Assembly: GCF_017916325.1 (NCBI RefSeq)
Contig: NC_090151.1
Coordinates: forward strand, 619,489-683,488
Length of the DNA stretch: 64,000 nucleotides
Reading direction: 5' to 3'
Origin: Leishmania martiniquensis
Lineage: Eukaryota; Euglenozoa; Kinetoplastea; Trypanosomatida; Trypanosomatidae
How positions within the stretch are numbered: the stretch's first letter is position 1; each line of letters starts with the position of its first letter. The position numbers were made by a program, and so were the translations under genes. Positions 40,390-51,028 of this stretch are shown piece by piece. The notes under the pieces are model-generated. The model had not been told where the DNA came from. It searched no databases and was given only the letters and a program-made list of their open reading frames with translations.

Positions 40390-43300
40390 TGCCTGACGGA
40401 GCATCTGCTCTTCCTCGCAGCCGGTGACGACCCCATCGATCCCAGCCCGAGGGACTGAAGCACGGAATTTCAGCGGCTGTGGACGGAGGAGCTGCATGGT
40501 GAGGTGTGGGGGCGTATACTGTTCATGGCAGAATGTGCGATTTCCTGCAGGTGCTCGAGCACTTTGCCAAGGAGGCGGTGGAGTCGCTGTGGCGGGAGGG
40601 ACATCTTTCACCTGCCGCTCGCTCCTCGTCTGCGACGTTCACGTGCGCACGCTACGGAAATATCCTGGTCTATGTGTGGCCCGACGTTAAGCTAGGCATG
40701 TAGACGCAGCGCAGCTTCCGTGCATTGACGGAGTGCTGCGTGCCACACCTCTCGCTGCCGCTGATGGCGGCTTTCCGCTGCTTTGGCGATGCCGTCACCG
40801 TCACCGCTGTTATCTCCTTTGGTCGCGCGAGGCCAGTCGTGTATGCCGGCAACAGGCGCAGCGATTCAATGGTGCACATGCCCTTGCAGGAGCTTCTGGG
40901 AATGGTCCAAGGCGCACTGAGCGTGCTTCGCGGAGACCCTTGTGGCAAGGCGGCTGTAGTAGCGGGTAAGACAGGTGTCGAGGCGACCAAGCCGCCGCAG
41001 CGTAAGATAAGGGGCCTCGAGGTACGCAAGGGCATGGACACGCGCCTGTACGTGGTGAACTGTCTTGGTCTTCTGCCTCCGCTTTTCTCTAGCGGCAAAG
41101 AGCTGAGCCTGCGGCGGTGGCTTTACTTGACTCAGCACCCTCCGATGCCGTGGGCCAGCGGGTGGCACATGCGTGGGTGTCTGCCGGCGGGAGGCAGCTG
41201 CCGCTATGCAGTACTTCAGAGCCGCTTTAAAAGTGCCGGTAGCGAGGCGCAACGTACCTTTTGTGCAGCTGCTGCACGAGAAGGGACTCAACGTGTCCTC
41301 GCTGGGCCTCATCGCGCAGTGCGCACTGGCCGCCGACAAGGAGGTCCCCGTTGCCACGTGAGAGATGATTCTCCACCTGATCGCCGTCGAGGTCCTTGCC
41401 CGCGTGGTGCGCCGCTCCGTGCTCCACTCGATAGCGGGTGAGGGCCGTGCGCCGTCGCTGACGACCGCCAACGACTACCTGCAGCGCGCCGCCTGCTTCC
41501 TGTTCTGCGCGTCACAGGCGCGCTTTGAGAAGGGCTTGCTTCCGCTTCTCCGTAGAATGTTCTGGTTCGACGAGACGATCGACGCGGGGATGTATGTGCA
41601 GCTGCTCAAGCGCATACTGCAGCGGAAGGTGGTAGTTGTCACGAAGCGCATATGCGAGCTCTGCGGGCTGCGAGAGGCTCGAGGCAACATGGCTGAAATT
41701 GTGTGCCAGCCTTCGCACCACAACTACAGCTTCTTTTACTCTCCAGAGCACCAGAGACTGCTAGCGGCGCTGGTGCACGAGACGTCGAAGCGCCCAACGG
41801 CGTTCAAGGCTGCCTATCTCGTACCGCAGCGCATCCGCTTCTTCTGCCGTGGCGGCCGCCACGCGTCGGCGAGACGGGAGGCAACGCAGCTGGCGCATTT
41901 GCGCAGCCGTGACATGTTGGAGTGCTTCCTCAACGCCGAGGCGTGGACGGCAGCCGCTCTCATGGCCGCTCGCTGTGGCAGTGAGGAGGACAGCGCAGAC
42001 TTCATCAAGCGCGCTACCGGTGCCCTCTTCGACATCCCGACATTCCTTTCCATTCGGCCGCCTCCCACGCACGAATGCCGCCTCACCTGTGTTTCCTCCA
42101 GGGCCAGGTGCACGCCGAGCTCGCGCATGGGCTCATCTGCACCCAACTTCGACTTTTTGAAGCCGCTGAGGCCCTTTTTTAGCGAGGCACTGCGCCTGCC
42201 GGACGTCGCTGAAGACGAGCGGCAGCCACATGTTCCTACATCTTCGCCAGCAGGCCGTCATCACTGCGCACTCTGAAAAGACGAAGGTGACGCAGATGAA
42301 TCCGCAGTGGAGCACGGAGCTGCGCCCCATATCCCCTTCGATTCAAGGTGTCCACATCAGCGAGCTCTTCGGGTCTTTCTTCTTCGATCAGGGCATGCAC
42401 CCCACCGCGCTGGGGCGCGTCTTTGGGAGTGCCTTGAGATCACTGAGCAGCTCCTCGGCACAGTGGCTTGCCGTGCGGGCGAAGCGCTCGACAAGCTGGC
42501 CTGCGTCTACTGCTGGGATGCGCGACAGTATGGCCTCTTCTGCAGGTGCATGCTGCACCGAGCCGAGGGCATCGTGCTGGAGCGGAGTAGGCTGTACTCG
42601 CTGCTGCACCTCAACATTGTCCACAGCATCGCGTCCGTCTTTATGCTGCGCAGCATGCTTGTCGCGGTGTCGAAAAGGCTGCATCTGTGGCGCACTCTCC
42701 CGCCTCGATGCACTGGGCGCTTCTCGCGCGAGCACCCGGCCATCGTACGCATGGCCGTCATCAAATCAGAGGTTCGGGACGAGTTTGGCGAAATTGTGGT
42801 CTTCGTCACTCAGCGGTACTGGCGCGAACACCGCCGTCGCGCTCATCTGCGTGGCGTATGTGAGAGTAGCGCGCAGGAGATGCAGCGACTCGGACGTGCA
42901 TTTCTTGTGCGGCGCGCGCGGCTGCATCTCTACCGCGGCTACGGCACTGCTGAGGACATCCTCCTCGCGGCTCAACGCTACGCCATGCGGACCTGCTCAC
43001 GACGACTGATTCGCGCCGCCGCCCTGTTTTGAAAAGAGCAGCGGCACTGTAATCGAGAGCTGCAGCACCCCTGCCTCTTTTCACTCTGGTGGGGGCGTGG
43101 GGAGCAGCAGGTGCTGCTCGACGAACGACAGAGACTCGTGAAGGAGTTTTGGGCGGCCTCAGAGGCTTGCTTGCGAGACATGCGAAACGGAGCCCTTCTC
43201 GGGGTGAGAATATCGGAGTGCAGCACCTCGATAGAGTTCGCAGACGGCACTTACTATGTTGAGGCGCTGATCCCCCTGTACCATCACCCGCGCGTTGTTC

Positions 43301-44907
43301 TCATGGCTGATGGGCACACTAGTGGTGCGCATGCCGCCCCGACACGCTCCACTGTGAACTACATGATGCATCAGCACCGTGACGCCGGCCTGACGAGGTA
43401 CAGTTCTGCTGACTGCCAAAATGTCGAAATCGTGTCTGGCGCCGATGGACTCCTTTACCTGACCGATTCCCTGGGCCTCTTCAGCTCACTGGCGCAACCG
43501 CAGCTAACGCTAGACGTGTCAACTCTGGAGCTGCCGGTAAACATCTTCGCGCTCGCCTGGGAGACGTGTACCGCCGGAACGGCAAAGGAAGTGATCGACA
43601 TGTTGCAGCGTGCGCTGCTTTCACGCGCGTCAGAGGAGCGCGGGCTGTTGAGCATCTACTCTCTCTTCTACTTGACCTCGGCACGCTTTGCCGCAGGGGC
43701 TCACCTCGACGGTGCCACTCGTCTCTTCCAGCGGTGCTCGGCTGGGCTGCAGGAGAGCACCTCAGTTTTCCCTGCTGCGCTCATATCGTGCACAGAGGGG
43801 CGGCGCGCTCTCAGCCGCGCCGAAGCGGTTCTGCTAAAGACGGTAACATCAACTAGCATGGAGGCGACGACGTGGCGCAAGAACAACCGAGCTCCCCGGG
43901 CGCTGCATGCAAGACAGCGCAATCTCTGTAATACGACACGCTGTGCGACTCTGGAAAGAGCGTCGGAGGCTCGAGCGAGAAACGGGCATGGGCCATCCGG
44001 CCATGTACGAAGCGCTGCAGGCAGCAAGCTTCAAGGAGCAGATCAAGAGCCTTGTCGTCTCTGAGGCAAACACCCGCGTACTCATTGCAGGCGCTGAAGC
44101 CGACAAATATTACCGTTTGCAGAAACGGAAAGTCTGTATGCGCAACGACGCAATGCTGAGACAGGCGTATGACTCTCGCGCGCAGATCTTCGTTGACAAG
44201 CTCGGCGCCGCCCTCAGGGACCTCGACGACGTGGCGTTTGCCATGAGGGCAGTGGTGGCTCACGCCACCACAGATATGCATCGCTGCATGCTGAGCGTCT
44301 TCCTTGCTGCTAGCCACCGCATAGAGCGTCGCGGCGTCATCTGCGAATGGCGTGCTGGCCTCCTCGCGGTAAAGGGGGCGACATGTTGAAGCTGGCCGAT
44401 GCAGTCATCCGTGCTGAGTATCTTCGCGCATCTCGCGCTTTTCTACGCCACTGAGCGGAGGCTGAAGAGCACACTCGCCGCCGACTCCTGCCACCTTCTT
44501 CTGAAGGTGGCTTGTAGGCGCGATGGCATCGTCACGAAAGGAGGAGGAGTACCGCACGCTAGGGGAAGCGTTCCGCGCTTGGCCCCGGGACTGAGGATGA
44601 CGAAGAGATGGACATGGAGGAATGCCAGAGGAAGACGTCAATAGATGCGTTGTCGTCGTCATTTCTCTATACGGTGCGTAGTCGTGAACAGAATCTTGTT
44701 TTCGGCAGGCAGCGTGGCTTGACTCCCCCGACCTCTTCCTGTTTCACTTCACCGACGCGCTGCGTGGATGGTGCCGCAGCGTGTGCTTGACCGTCGCACC
44801 ATGAGGTACACCAACGCGCCTCTTCTTGGAGACGATCAGCTGCTCGCGCCTACGAGGACTTTTTTCCCTGGCTTGTACAACTGCAGTTGCTTGCACATAC
44901 CACGTGA
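40390..44907 (+). pseudogene. decayed CLU-domain giant gene (paralogue of the two downstream genes)
   Basis: Fragments in all three plus frames align in order with the CLU heads downstream. TEFQRLWTEELHG (40462) matches AEFQLAWEMEN. FLQVLEHFAKEAV (about 40545) matches LLHQLERDFEQEAV. YGNILVYVWPD matches RNIFFRILPD. GMDTRLYVVN matches ALDGRYYVTN. LLHEKGLNVSSLGLIAQ matches the CLU motif RGVNLCLL. A TPR-like piece (QVHAELAHGLICTQL) and a PFL-repeat-like piece (GVHISELFGSFFFD) follow, then what looks like a second CLU unit from about 43120 (YYVEALIPLYHHP; GADGLLYLTDSLG). Visible lesions include TGA 40456-40458, TAG 40701-40703, TGA 41359-41361, TGA 43030-43032, and frameshifts near 40.54, 41.17, 42.1, 42.42 and 43.85 kb. 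The 3' end fits a TGA at 44905-44907. The second CLU unit means it could be two fused or adjacent dead genes. Confidence 0.8.
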
Positions 44908-46893
44908 GATGGCATACACCTCCCCTCCCCCCAAAAGCATATTACTCAGCAAGAAGGGAAGCGAAGATCGGTGAACCCGAGAGGCAACATGGGACGTACA
45001 GCTACCACGCATACACGTTACGCACGGTAACGTTCGCCGGCGCTCCCTTGTAAGCAGCCAAAGGCATGCGTATCCCTGGACGCGTCGCTGGAGGGGTGGT
45101 GGGCCATGTACCATCCCATTAGGGGTACTTTCTCTTCTGAGTTGACAAGTACAAGCTCAAAAAAAAAGAAACAGCTGCATGCTCACATGTACTTGCGCTC
45201 ACACTTGCGATACTCCTTCAGGTGCAGCTGACTCTTTCTCGTGATGGTAGTTCTCCTGTCGCACTTCCCTTTCGTCGCTCACCGATTCTCGCGTCGAATT
45301 TCACACATAAAAACTGTCGCCTCTGCTCTCCGCTTCTGTCCTCTTCGTTGTTTGGGAAGGGTCCTATCTCCATATACCTACGTGTGTTAGCAGTGGACGG
45401 AGTGATTGGCAGCGTGTAGAGACGCAGAGGATTGCGAAGAACACGAGTACGCGCCCATTCGAAGGCTTCTCTCCCTTCTGGCGATCGTTTCTTTGTAAGG
45501 CGCCGGCGAGCACTATTCCTTAGCCGGGCCCGCACCAGCGATCTTGGGGCACCGCTCTCGGAGATTCACCTTCCATTTTCTTTTTTGTTGCGCTGCCTTT
45601 CCTTCCTCTCTTCCTCTGCTGGCTACCTCCACCCTTCAACTTGACCTTTCTCCAGGCTCACGCTGCCGCTATTGCGGACACATCGCATTCCTGACCTCAG
45701 AGTCATCTGTGCCGTCTTCGCTTACTTTTCCTCCGCTTTCTTCTTCGACACTTCGATCAGTGAGCGGTTGCGCAGCGTCGGCGTCGGTATCGTTTTCCTT
45801 ACATGGGGACTTTTCTTGGCACGATCGAGTCACATCTGAGCCCCTCCCCCTCCCTCCGCGCGCCCCTCACCGCCACGCACTCACGCCCAGAGAGGGAGAG
45901 TCTCTCTTTCTCTCCGTCTTGAGCGTTATTCTCTCTCAGTTTATTATTTGGTTCACCTCTTTGCCCATAGTTCTCTTCCGCTCCTCAAATTTTTATTCTC
46001 TCCCTCCTGCGCGGCCGCGTACTCTCCCTCGTCGCCTTCCCCCTTTCTTCCCTCCCTCTCTCTATGCCTCCCTTCTCGTCGCCTCGGCTGTCGCTTCAAC
46101 CCCACCTCTCCTTGTGCGTTGTGTGTCGTCTGTGGGTGCACGCCCGCCTTCTTACCTTTAGAGCTCCTCTCTGTCGTGGAAATCGCCGGCAAAGCCTCAC
46201 TTACCAAGTCGGCTCGCCCGGTTTCCTACTCTCTTCGAATACGTGTTCGCAGGCTTACTTCCATCTGGGGGATCGTCGTCGCTGCGCACCTTAGGGCGCC
46301 CTCCATCCCACGCACCACCGCTCTCATTCTCTGCATCCATTTTCTGCGCACAGAGGTCGGCAGGTGCGCACGTGCCCGTGTAACGGCATAACGCAGAACA
46401 CACTGTACCGAGCATAGGGCTGCACGCTTATCTCTCTCTTGTGCTTCCGTGCGTGCCGGCGAATCAACATCGTTTCTTTTTTCTTTTTTCGTCGGCTATT
46501 GAGGACCTGCGCCCCCTCCCCTTTCTCCTACTCCACCACACCTTGAGACCGACCACGACGTGAACGCCCCCTTCCCTCCTCCGTTTTGTTCCCCCCTCTC
46601 TCTCTCTTGCATCTCTCTTTGCTCTGTGCATCAATAGAGGTTGCATTGCACCCCCTCGCGCGAGCGCCTTTGCCCGCTTCCCCTCCTTTCAACTACTGTT
46701 TTCTTGCAGCCCACGCGCGTTCCCGCCTCTGCCGATCTCCGACTTCGGAACCCTGGCGCGGTCGCACAAGCGGGGGAGAAACAAAATACACCGCAAAACG
46801 AAAGGTGGCGCAGCAACCAGGGTCGACGGCGACAGTCGCTCGGTGCGCTGAAGCGCGAAGAGGGCGGCGTGCACACAAAATACGTTATCAGGG
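44908..46893 (+). other. intergenic region pseudogene - short CLU gene
   Basis: About 2 kb of pyrimidine-rich DNA (C/T runs throughout 45.5-46.7 kb) with no convincing gene. It ends in a textbook acceptor at 46708-46709. Confidence 0.6.
46676..46709 (+). promoter_or_regulatory. candidate trans-splice acceptor for the short CLU gene
   Basis: CCGCTTCCCCTCCTTTCAAC, then TACTGTTTTCTTGCAG. A long pyrimidine tract ends in TTGCAG, with AG at 46708-46709, giving a 5' UTR of about 185 nt before the ATG at 46894. Confidence 0.6.
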
Positions 46894-48966
46894 ATGGATC
46901 GCGTGTACATTAAGTGCTGCGGCGCCTTCTCCTTCGCCGCAACCAACTGGAATGAGGCGTATCAGTTAGCACTCGAGATGGAGGATAACACGATGCAACT
47001 GGCAACAGCAAGGCAGGAGGCGCTGCATCGAGTGGGGAAGGCCTTTGAAAGGGAGGTGGTGCAGGGCGCTCAGCGTATAGTGGCGATGGAGCCGAATGCC
47101 CCTCGCTTGGTGCCGAAGGAGCTACTATGCTACCGCGACAAGAACGTCTTCTACCGCGTTCTCTCCGATAGTCGCTGTGGCCGCAGCATCGTGGCCGCGT
47201 TGCGTGGTGTCTTGCAGAGCCGCAGCGCTCTGCTGACAGTGCCGCTCACGCTCTTCATTATGTACCGCGGGACCCCAGTTCTCGCCCAGGCGCTCGCGCC
47301 TCTTGGCGCAGGCCCGAGGAAGATTTATGACCACGGCGCAGAGACCGATCTGGAGGTGGCTGCTGAAGTGGAGATCATCGCCGATGCACTGAAGACGCCG
47401 CTGCCAGACCAAATCTTATGTGAGGTGTACCGCGGTCTCGACGGGCGCACGTACGTCACAAACACAAACATTACAACAATCGCCTTGGATGACTCCATGA
47501 TGGTGCGAGGCCCACTGAAGCGACCAGAGATGCTGGCGCTGTGCCCATGTGTCACAGCGACGTGCGAGGATACGCTGAACGTGCTACGCAATCCACTCGT
47601 GCTGGAGGCGCTTCGGCATGTCCTGGACGCCGCGGCCGACCAGCAATGCCGCCTCCTCAGCGACACGCTGCATTTCTATGGAGTCAATCTGTGTCTGATG
47701 AGGAGCGTGCTGGCCGCCTTCACGGAGCGCTACGGCGACGCCGCAGATGATGTGCGGCGCTTCACTGAGGTGGTCGCCATTGAGATGATTGCACGGACGA
47801 TCAAGCAAGAGCTCTATATGGAGGTGCAGGCCAAGCGGCTTGGTCTTGATGAAGCCGGCATCAACAAGTGCTATGCGCGGCACCTCCGTGCGGCGCTGCA
47901 GCCAGCGCAAGAAGGGGGGCTTGTAGAGTTAGTGCTTCGCAAGTACGCCATTCATAACAATGGCGACTCAGCAGAGGGTCTCATTGGGGCTCTACTCACA
48001 GTGCGCCGCGATCGTCTGAGCGTGCTCGTTGAGCGCGTATCCCGTCTGATAGGAGCGCACGCCGCTTCCTCGGCCGAAGGATCTAGGGATAGGCGAACGG
48101 TGGTGTGGTCCCCTCTTGTTACCGGACGCGTCACGCCGCCCCTCTGCGATCCACAGCTCATGTGCTCGCTGGAGCCCTTGTGCCGCACCTCGCAGACATG
48201 CAGCGCCTACTGCTTTGCCTACTGCTACCCGCTTCAGATAAAAGTCGCCATGTGGCAGGGCCGCGTAGCTGATGGGCTTCATCTCGCCAGCACCGCAGCG
48301 GAGCAGGTCACTGCACGCTATGGCGAAACCTCACTCCGCGCTGTGCAGGCACGACGCACCTTCATGAAGCTTCTATTCGCCGTACCAACTTTGGAAAACG
48401 TGCAGGAGGCGTGCGCTATAGCGGCCACCATTTTAGATGTGTACAAGGATCGCGCAGGGCCCGTCACGAGAGCCAAATGCCACATCGAAGTCGGTTGCGG
48501 CCTCCTTGGCGTATCCACTGTAATAGATGCCGTCGGCGAGGCAGCGCGACACTTCCAGGCAGCTGAGCAGCTGCTGCCAGCCTCGCTCCGTAGCTCCAAT
48601 GGGGCGTGGCTCTACCTGCAGCCGAGCCTCGGTCTTTTGCGGTGCCGCCAGCTGGGTCGCAGGAGTTCTCCCGTTCCTCTCACGGCCCTTGTAGCGGACG
48701 CCGTATACTTCTCTCGCGTGGTAACGCCTGCCGACTACTGCACGGAATACTTGTGGGAGTTAGGAACCGAGCTGGCGGCGGAGCGGCACTATTTAGAGTC
48801 GACCCGGATATTGACCACGGCGTATAGCATGGCAAAGCGCACGCAGTGCACCCGGCTGGATGTTGGAGCGCTGCGCGACGATATCCTGCGTGTTTACAGT
48901 GGGTGGGACCCTGAGCAATACGCCGCCTACTGCAATTCGATCTCGGAAAGCGCGTTAGCTGCTTAG
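46894..48966 (+). CDS. CLU-domain protein, short paralogue
   Basis: The protein has 690 residues from an ATG at 46894. CLU (clustered mitochondria, CLUH, Tif31) proteins bind mRNAs and control mitochondrial distribution. The head reads NWNEAYQLALEME, then KNVFYRVL, then IMYRGTPVLAQALAPLG (YRG at 124-126). This corresponds to the family's NW-N-E, NNIFFSL and DYRG-x-R-V-x-A-Q-x-x-x-PG. LDGRTYVTN (D183) matches the G-x-DGR-x-Y-x-L-D element, and YGVNLCLM (262-269) matches RGINMRYL. Further on, VVAIEMIARTIKQELYMEVQ is the conserved helix. The last about 200 residues are helical and TPR-like. It aligns with the first about 770 residues of the giant gene downstream and stops where that protein starts its repeat region, so it is a natural short form or a truncated copy. 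It has no repeats. The function is not proved. Confidence 0.85.
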   Translation: MDRVYIKCCGAFSFAATNWNEAYQLALEMEDNTMQLATARQEALHRVGKAFEREVVQGAQRIVAMEPNAPRLVPKELLCYRDKNVFYRVLSDSRCGRSIVAALRGVLQSRSALLTVPLTLFIMYRGTPVLAQALAPLGAGPRKIYDHGAETDLEVAAEVEIIADALKTPLPDQILCEVYRGLDGRTYVTNTNITTIALDDSMMVRGPLKRPEMLALCPCVTATCEDTLNVLRNPLVLEALRHVLDAAADQQCRLLSDTLHFYGVNLCLMRSVLAAFTERYGDAADDVRRFTEVVAIEMIARTIKQELYMEVQAKRLGLDEAGINKCYARHLRAALQPAQEGGLVELVLRKYAIHNNGDSAEGLIGALLTVRRDRLSVLVERVSRLIGAHAASSAEGSRDRRTVVWSPLVTGRVTPPLCDPQLMCSLEPLCRTSQTCSAYCFAYCYPLQIKVAMWQGRVADGLHLASTAAEQVTARYGETSLRAVQARRTFMKLLFAVPTLENVQEACAIAATILDVYKDRAGPVTRAKCHIEVGCGLLGVSTVIDAVGEAARHFQAAEQLLPASLRSSNGAWLYLQPSLGLLRCRQLGRRSSPVPLTALVADAVYFSRVVTPADYCTEYLWELGTELAAERHYLESTRILTTAYSMAKRTQCTRLDVGALRDDILRVYSGWDPEQYAAYCNSISESALAA

Positions 48967-51028
48967 AGGAGGCAAGCAAAAGAGAGAGAAAGTTCGAAGC
49001 ACGTTTTCAAACGACCTCGTTACATCATGCCCCCTCGCTGCATGGCTTTCCAGCACATCAGCGCGCGTTTCTCCCCCTCTATTTCAGCGAAAATACCCTC
49101 CTATGAGGTGCAAGGTCACTGTGTGGCACTGACTGAGGAATTGCTCCCCCCTTCCCACCATCGCACACACACACACACACACCGTTGGCAGAATAGGGGC
49201 TGGGTGTGATGCTCTCGAGTTCTGCCGACACACTGTCCGTCGCAGAAATGACACAAACGCCTTCAGTGTCGCATGGCACTGCCACAAAACGGCATCTCGC
49301 ACCGTGCCGCTCACATTGGTTGCCTGCATCAACGCTGGGCGGCCCTCATCGCCGGATACTGCACCTCTTCATCCAGAGAAGCAGCGCGGCATTCGCAGGG
49401 GTTAGGGGGGAAGTTCGCTTCCGCATAGAGCGAGTAGCGGAGATTGCTTACACAAGGTGGTGTGATCGAAGTTGTGGTGGTATGCACTTTCACAAGAGAA
49501 CCGCACCGACGCTCACAGGACGGATTGGCGACGAGTTCCTTCTCGCCTGTGGCGAGCGCCATGAAGTAGTGTATGTATCTCTGGTTCCTGGAAGGAGCCG
49601 CGAGTCTCCGCTAAGGCACACGTGGCCCCCGATACGCCCCCCCTGTCTCTCTCCCTCTCACCTTCATCTATTATGTGCTGCCACTCTTTCGCTTGACTCG
49701 CTCACCGCTGCTCTTCGTCTCATTTTGCCTTTATGGCTTTCGCTGCTCACACCAGCAGCTATTCGTGTCTGCATTTTACATCAGCCGCAGCCGCGGAGAG
49801 GAGCGCCCCTCACACTTGGGCTTTTCAATACAACTCAAAACTCCAACCGGCGATCCTCAATACGTCGGATCATCGCTTTCTTTTTATATTTGCTCTCTCC
49901 CGCCATACTGCACACTGCCACCGTCTGGGACATCTTGGCATTTTTTTCTCTCTTCTTTAGTCACTGCGACCTCAAAGTGTACGCACCCGTTCGCCTCTTC
50001 TCTCCCCTTTCCACTGATACGCACAAGTCTTCCGCTCGTTCGACGAGGCGGGTGCTGGATCCTTCCCGCGCTGCCCAGCTGTCCTCGCGAGGTGCTTTCG
50101 CTTTGCCCTATAGATAGTCCACTCTCGAACGCTTTCGCTCTCATGTTGGCCCGCTTCTTTGTAGGTCTCACTGTGTGCCTATCCGTCTCCCCCGCCACGC
50201 CCCCCTCCCTAATCCCCTCTCCAACACACCTGCCCCCCTTTTTCTACCCTCTCTCCGCTGCGGGAGTCCTCTGTGGTTCCCCCCACTTTTGTTCATTCGC
50301 TTTCTTGTCCTCCCTCCTCCAGCTCTCCCTTGACGTCTTGGCGTTTTCTCACCTTTCTTGTTTTGTTTCGTGCTCGTCTGAACACCATTCTGCAGTGTGT
50401 TTGGCTGTCTGCCAGCGCGTCTGCCACACCCGCTTGCAGCCATATCGTTTTTCATCGATGCGCTGCCAACATCGCCTCGCCGAATTCTTCCATACGCACC
50501 GTTCTTCTCTTCGTCGCAATTTTCTGAATTCAGCCTCATCTGTGTGCGTCGGCACTGGGACGGGAAACCGCGAGAGAAAGTGACAAACTAAATAGGGAAA
50601 AAGAGGTCCACGTTAAAACCGAGAGGCTCCTGGCAGACAACTCGTCTCTGAAGAGCCTCGCTGCGTTGTCCAGATTTGTCATCAAGAAGGTCTTTGCTGC
50701 CGTTCACAAATACCCATTACACTTATACTGATCGTTGAAGACCACAAGTGCATCGATCGCGGCAACACTGAAGCGCCGCTTCATCGTTCTCTATTCCGTG
50801 TTCTGCGTGCGTATCTTCCTCCTCAGATTGTCGGCCGAGAGCATCCCCCAACTCCGTCCTCGTCCTCTCTCCGCCCAGTGCCCCCCCTCATCGGTTGCGA
50901 CGCCAACCGTCCTCACTCTTTCGCCGAAGAGCGCTTTGCTTGCGCGTAAGCACCTTCTCTTTCGTGTCTTCTGCGCCAGAGTCTGGCCTTTGGCTTGGGG
51001 CGGTTTCTCTCTGTGAGCCAGAAAGTTC
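48967..51028 (+). other. intergenic region between the two CLU genes
   Basis: No full gene. Long open frames (49206-50117 and 49675-50583) translate to low-complexity sequence. A short stretch from about 50530 to 50731 reads as a plausible coding fragment ending in VIKKVFAAVHKYPL and TGA but has no ATG. A CA microsatellite is at 49163-49182. Confidence 0.55.
49163..49182. repeat. (CA)n microsatellite
   Basis: About ten CA units in UTR-like DNA downstream of the short CLU gene. Confidence 0.9.

Noticed and set aside
49206..50583. Two overlapping plus-strand frames of about 300 codons between the CLU genes
   Set aside because: Pyrimidine-rich DNA gives S/L/P/F-rich translations; no ATG in a good context and no motifs.
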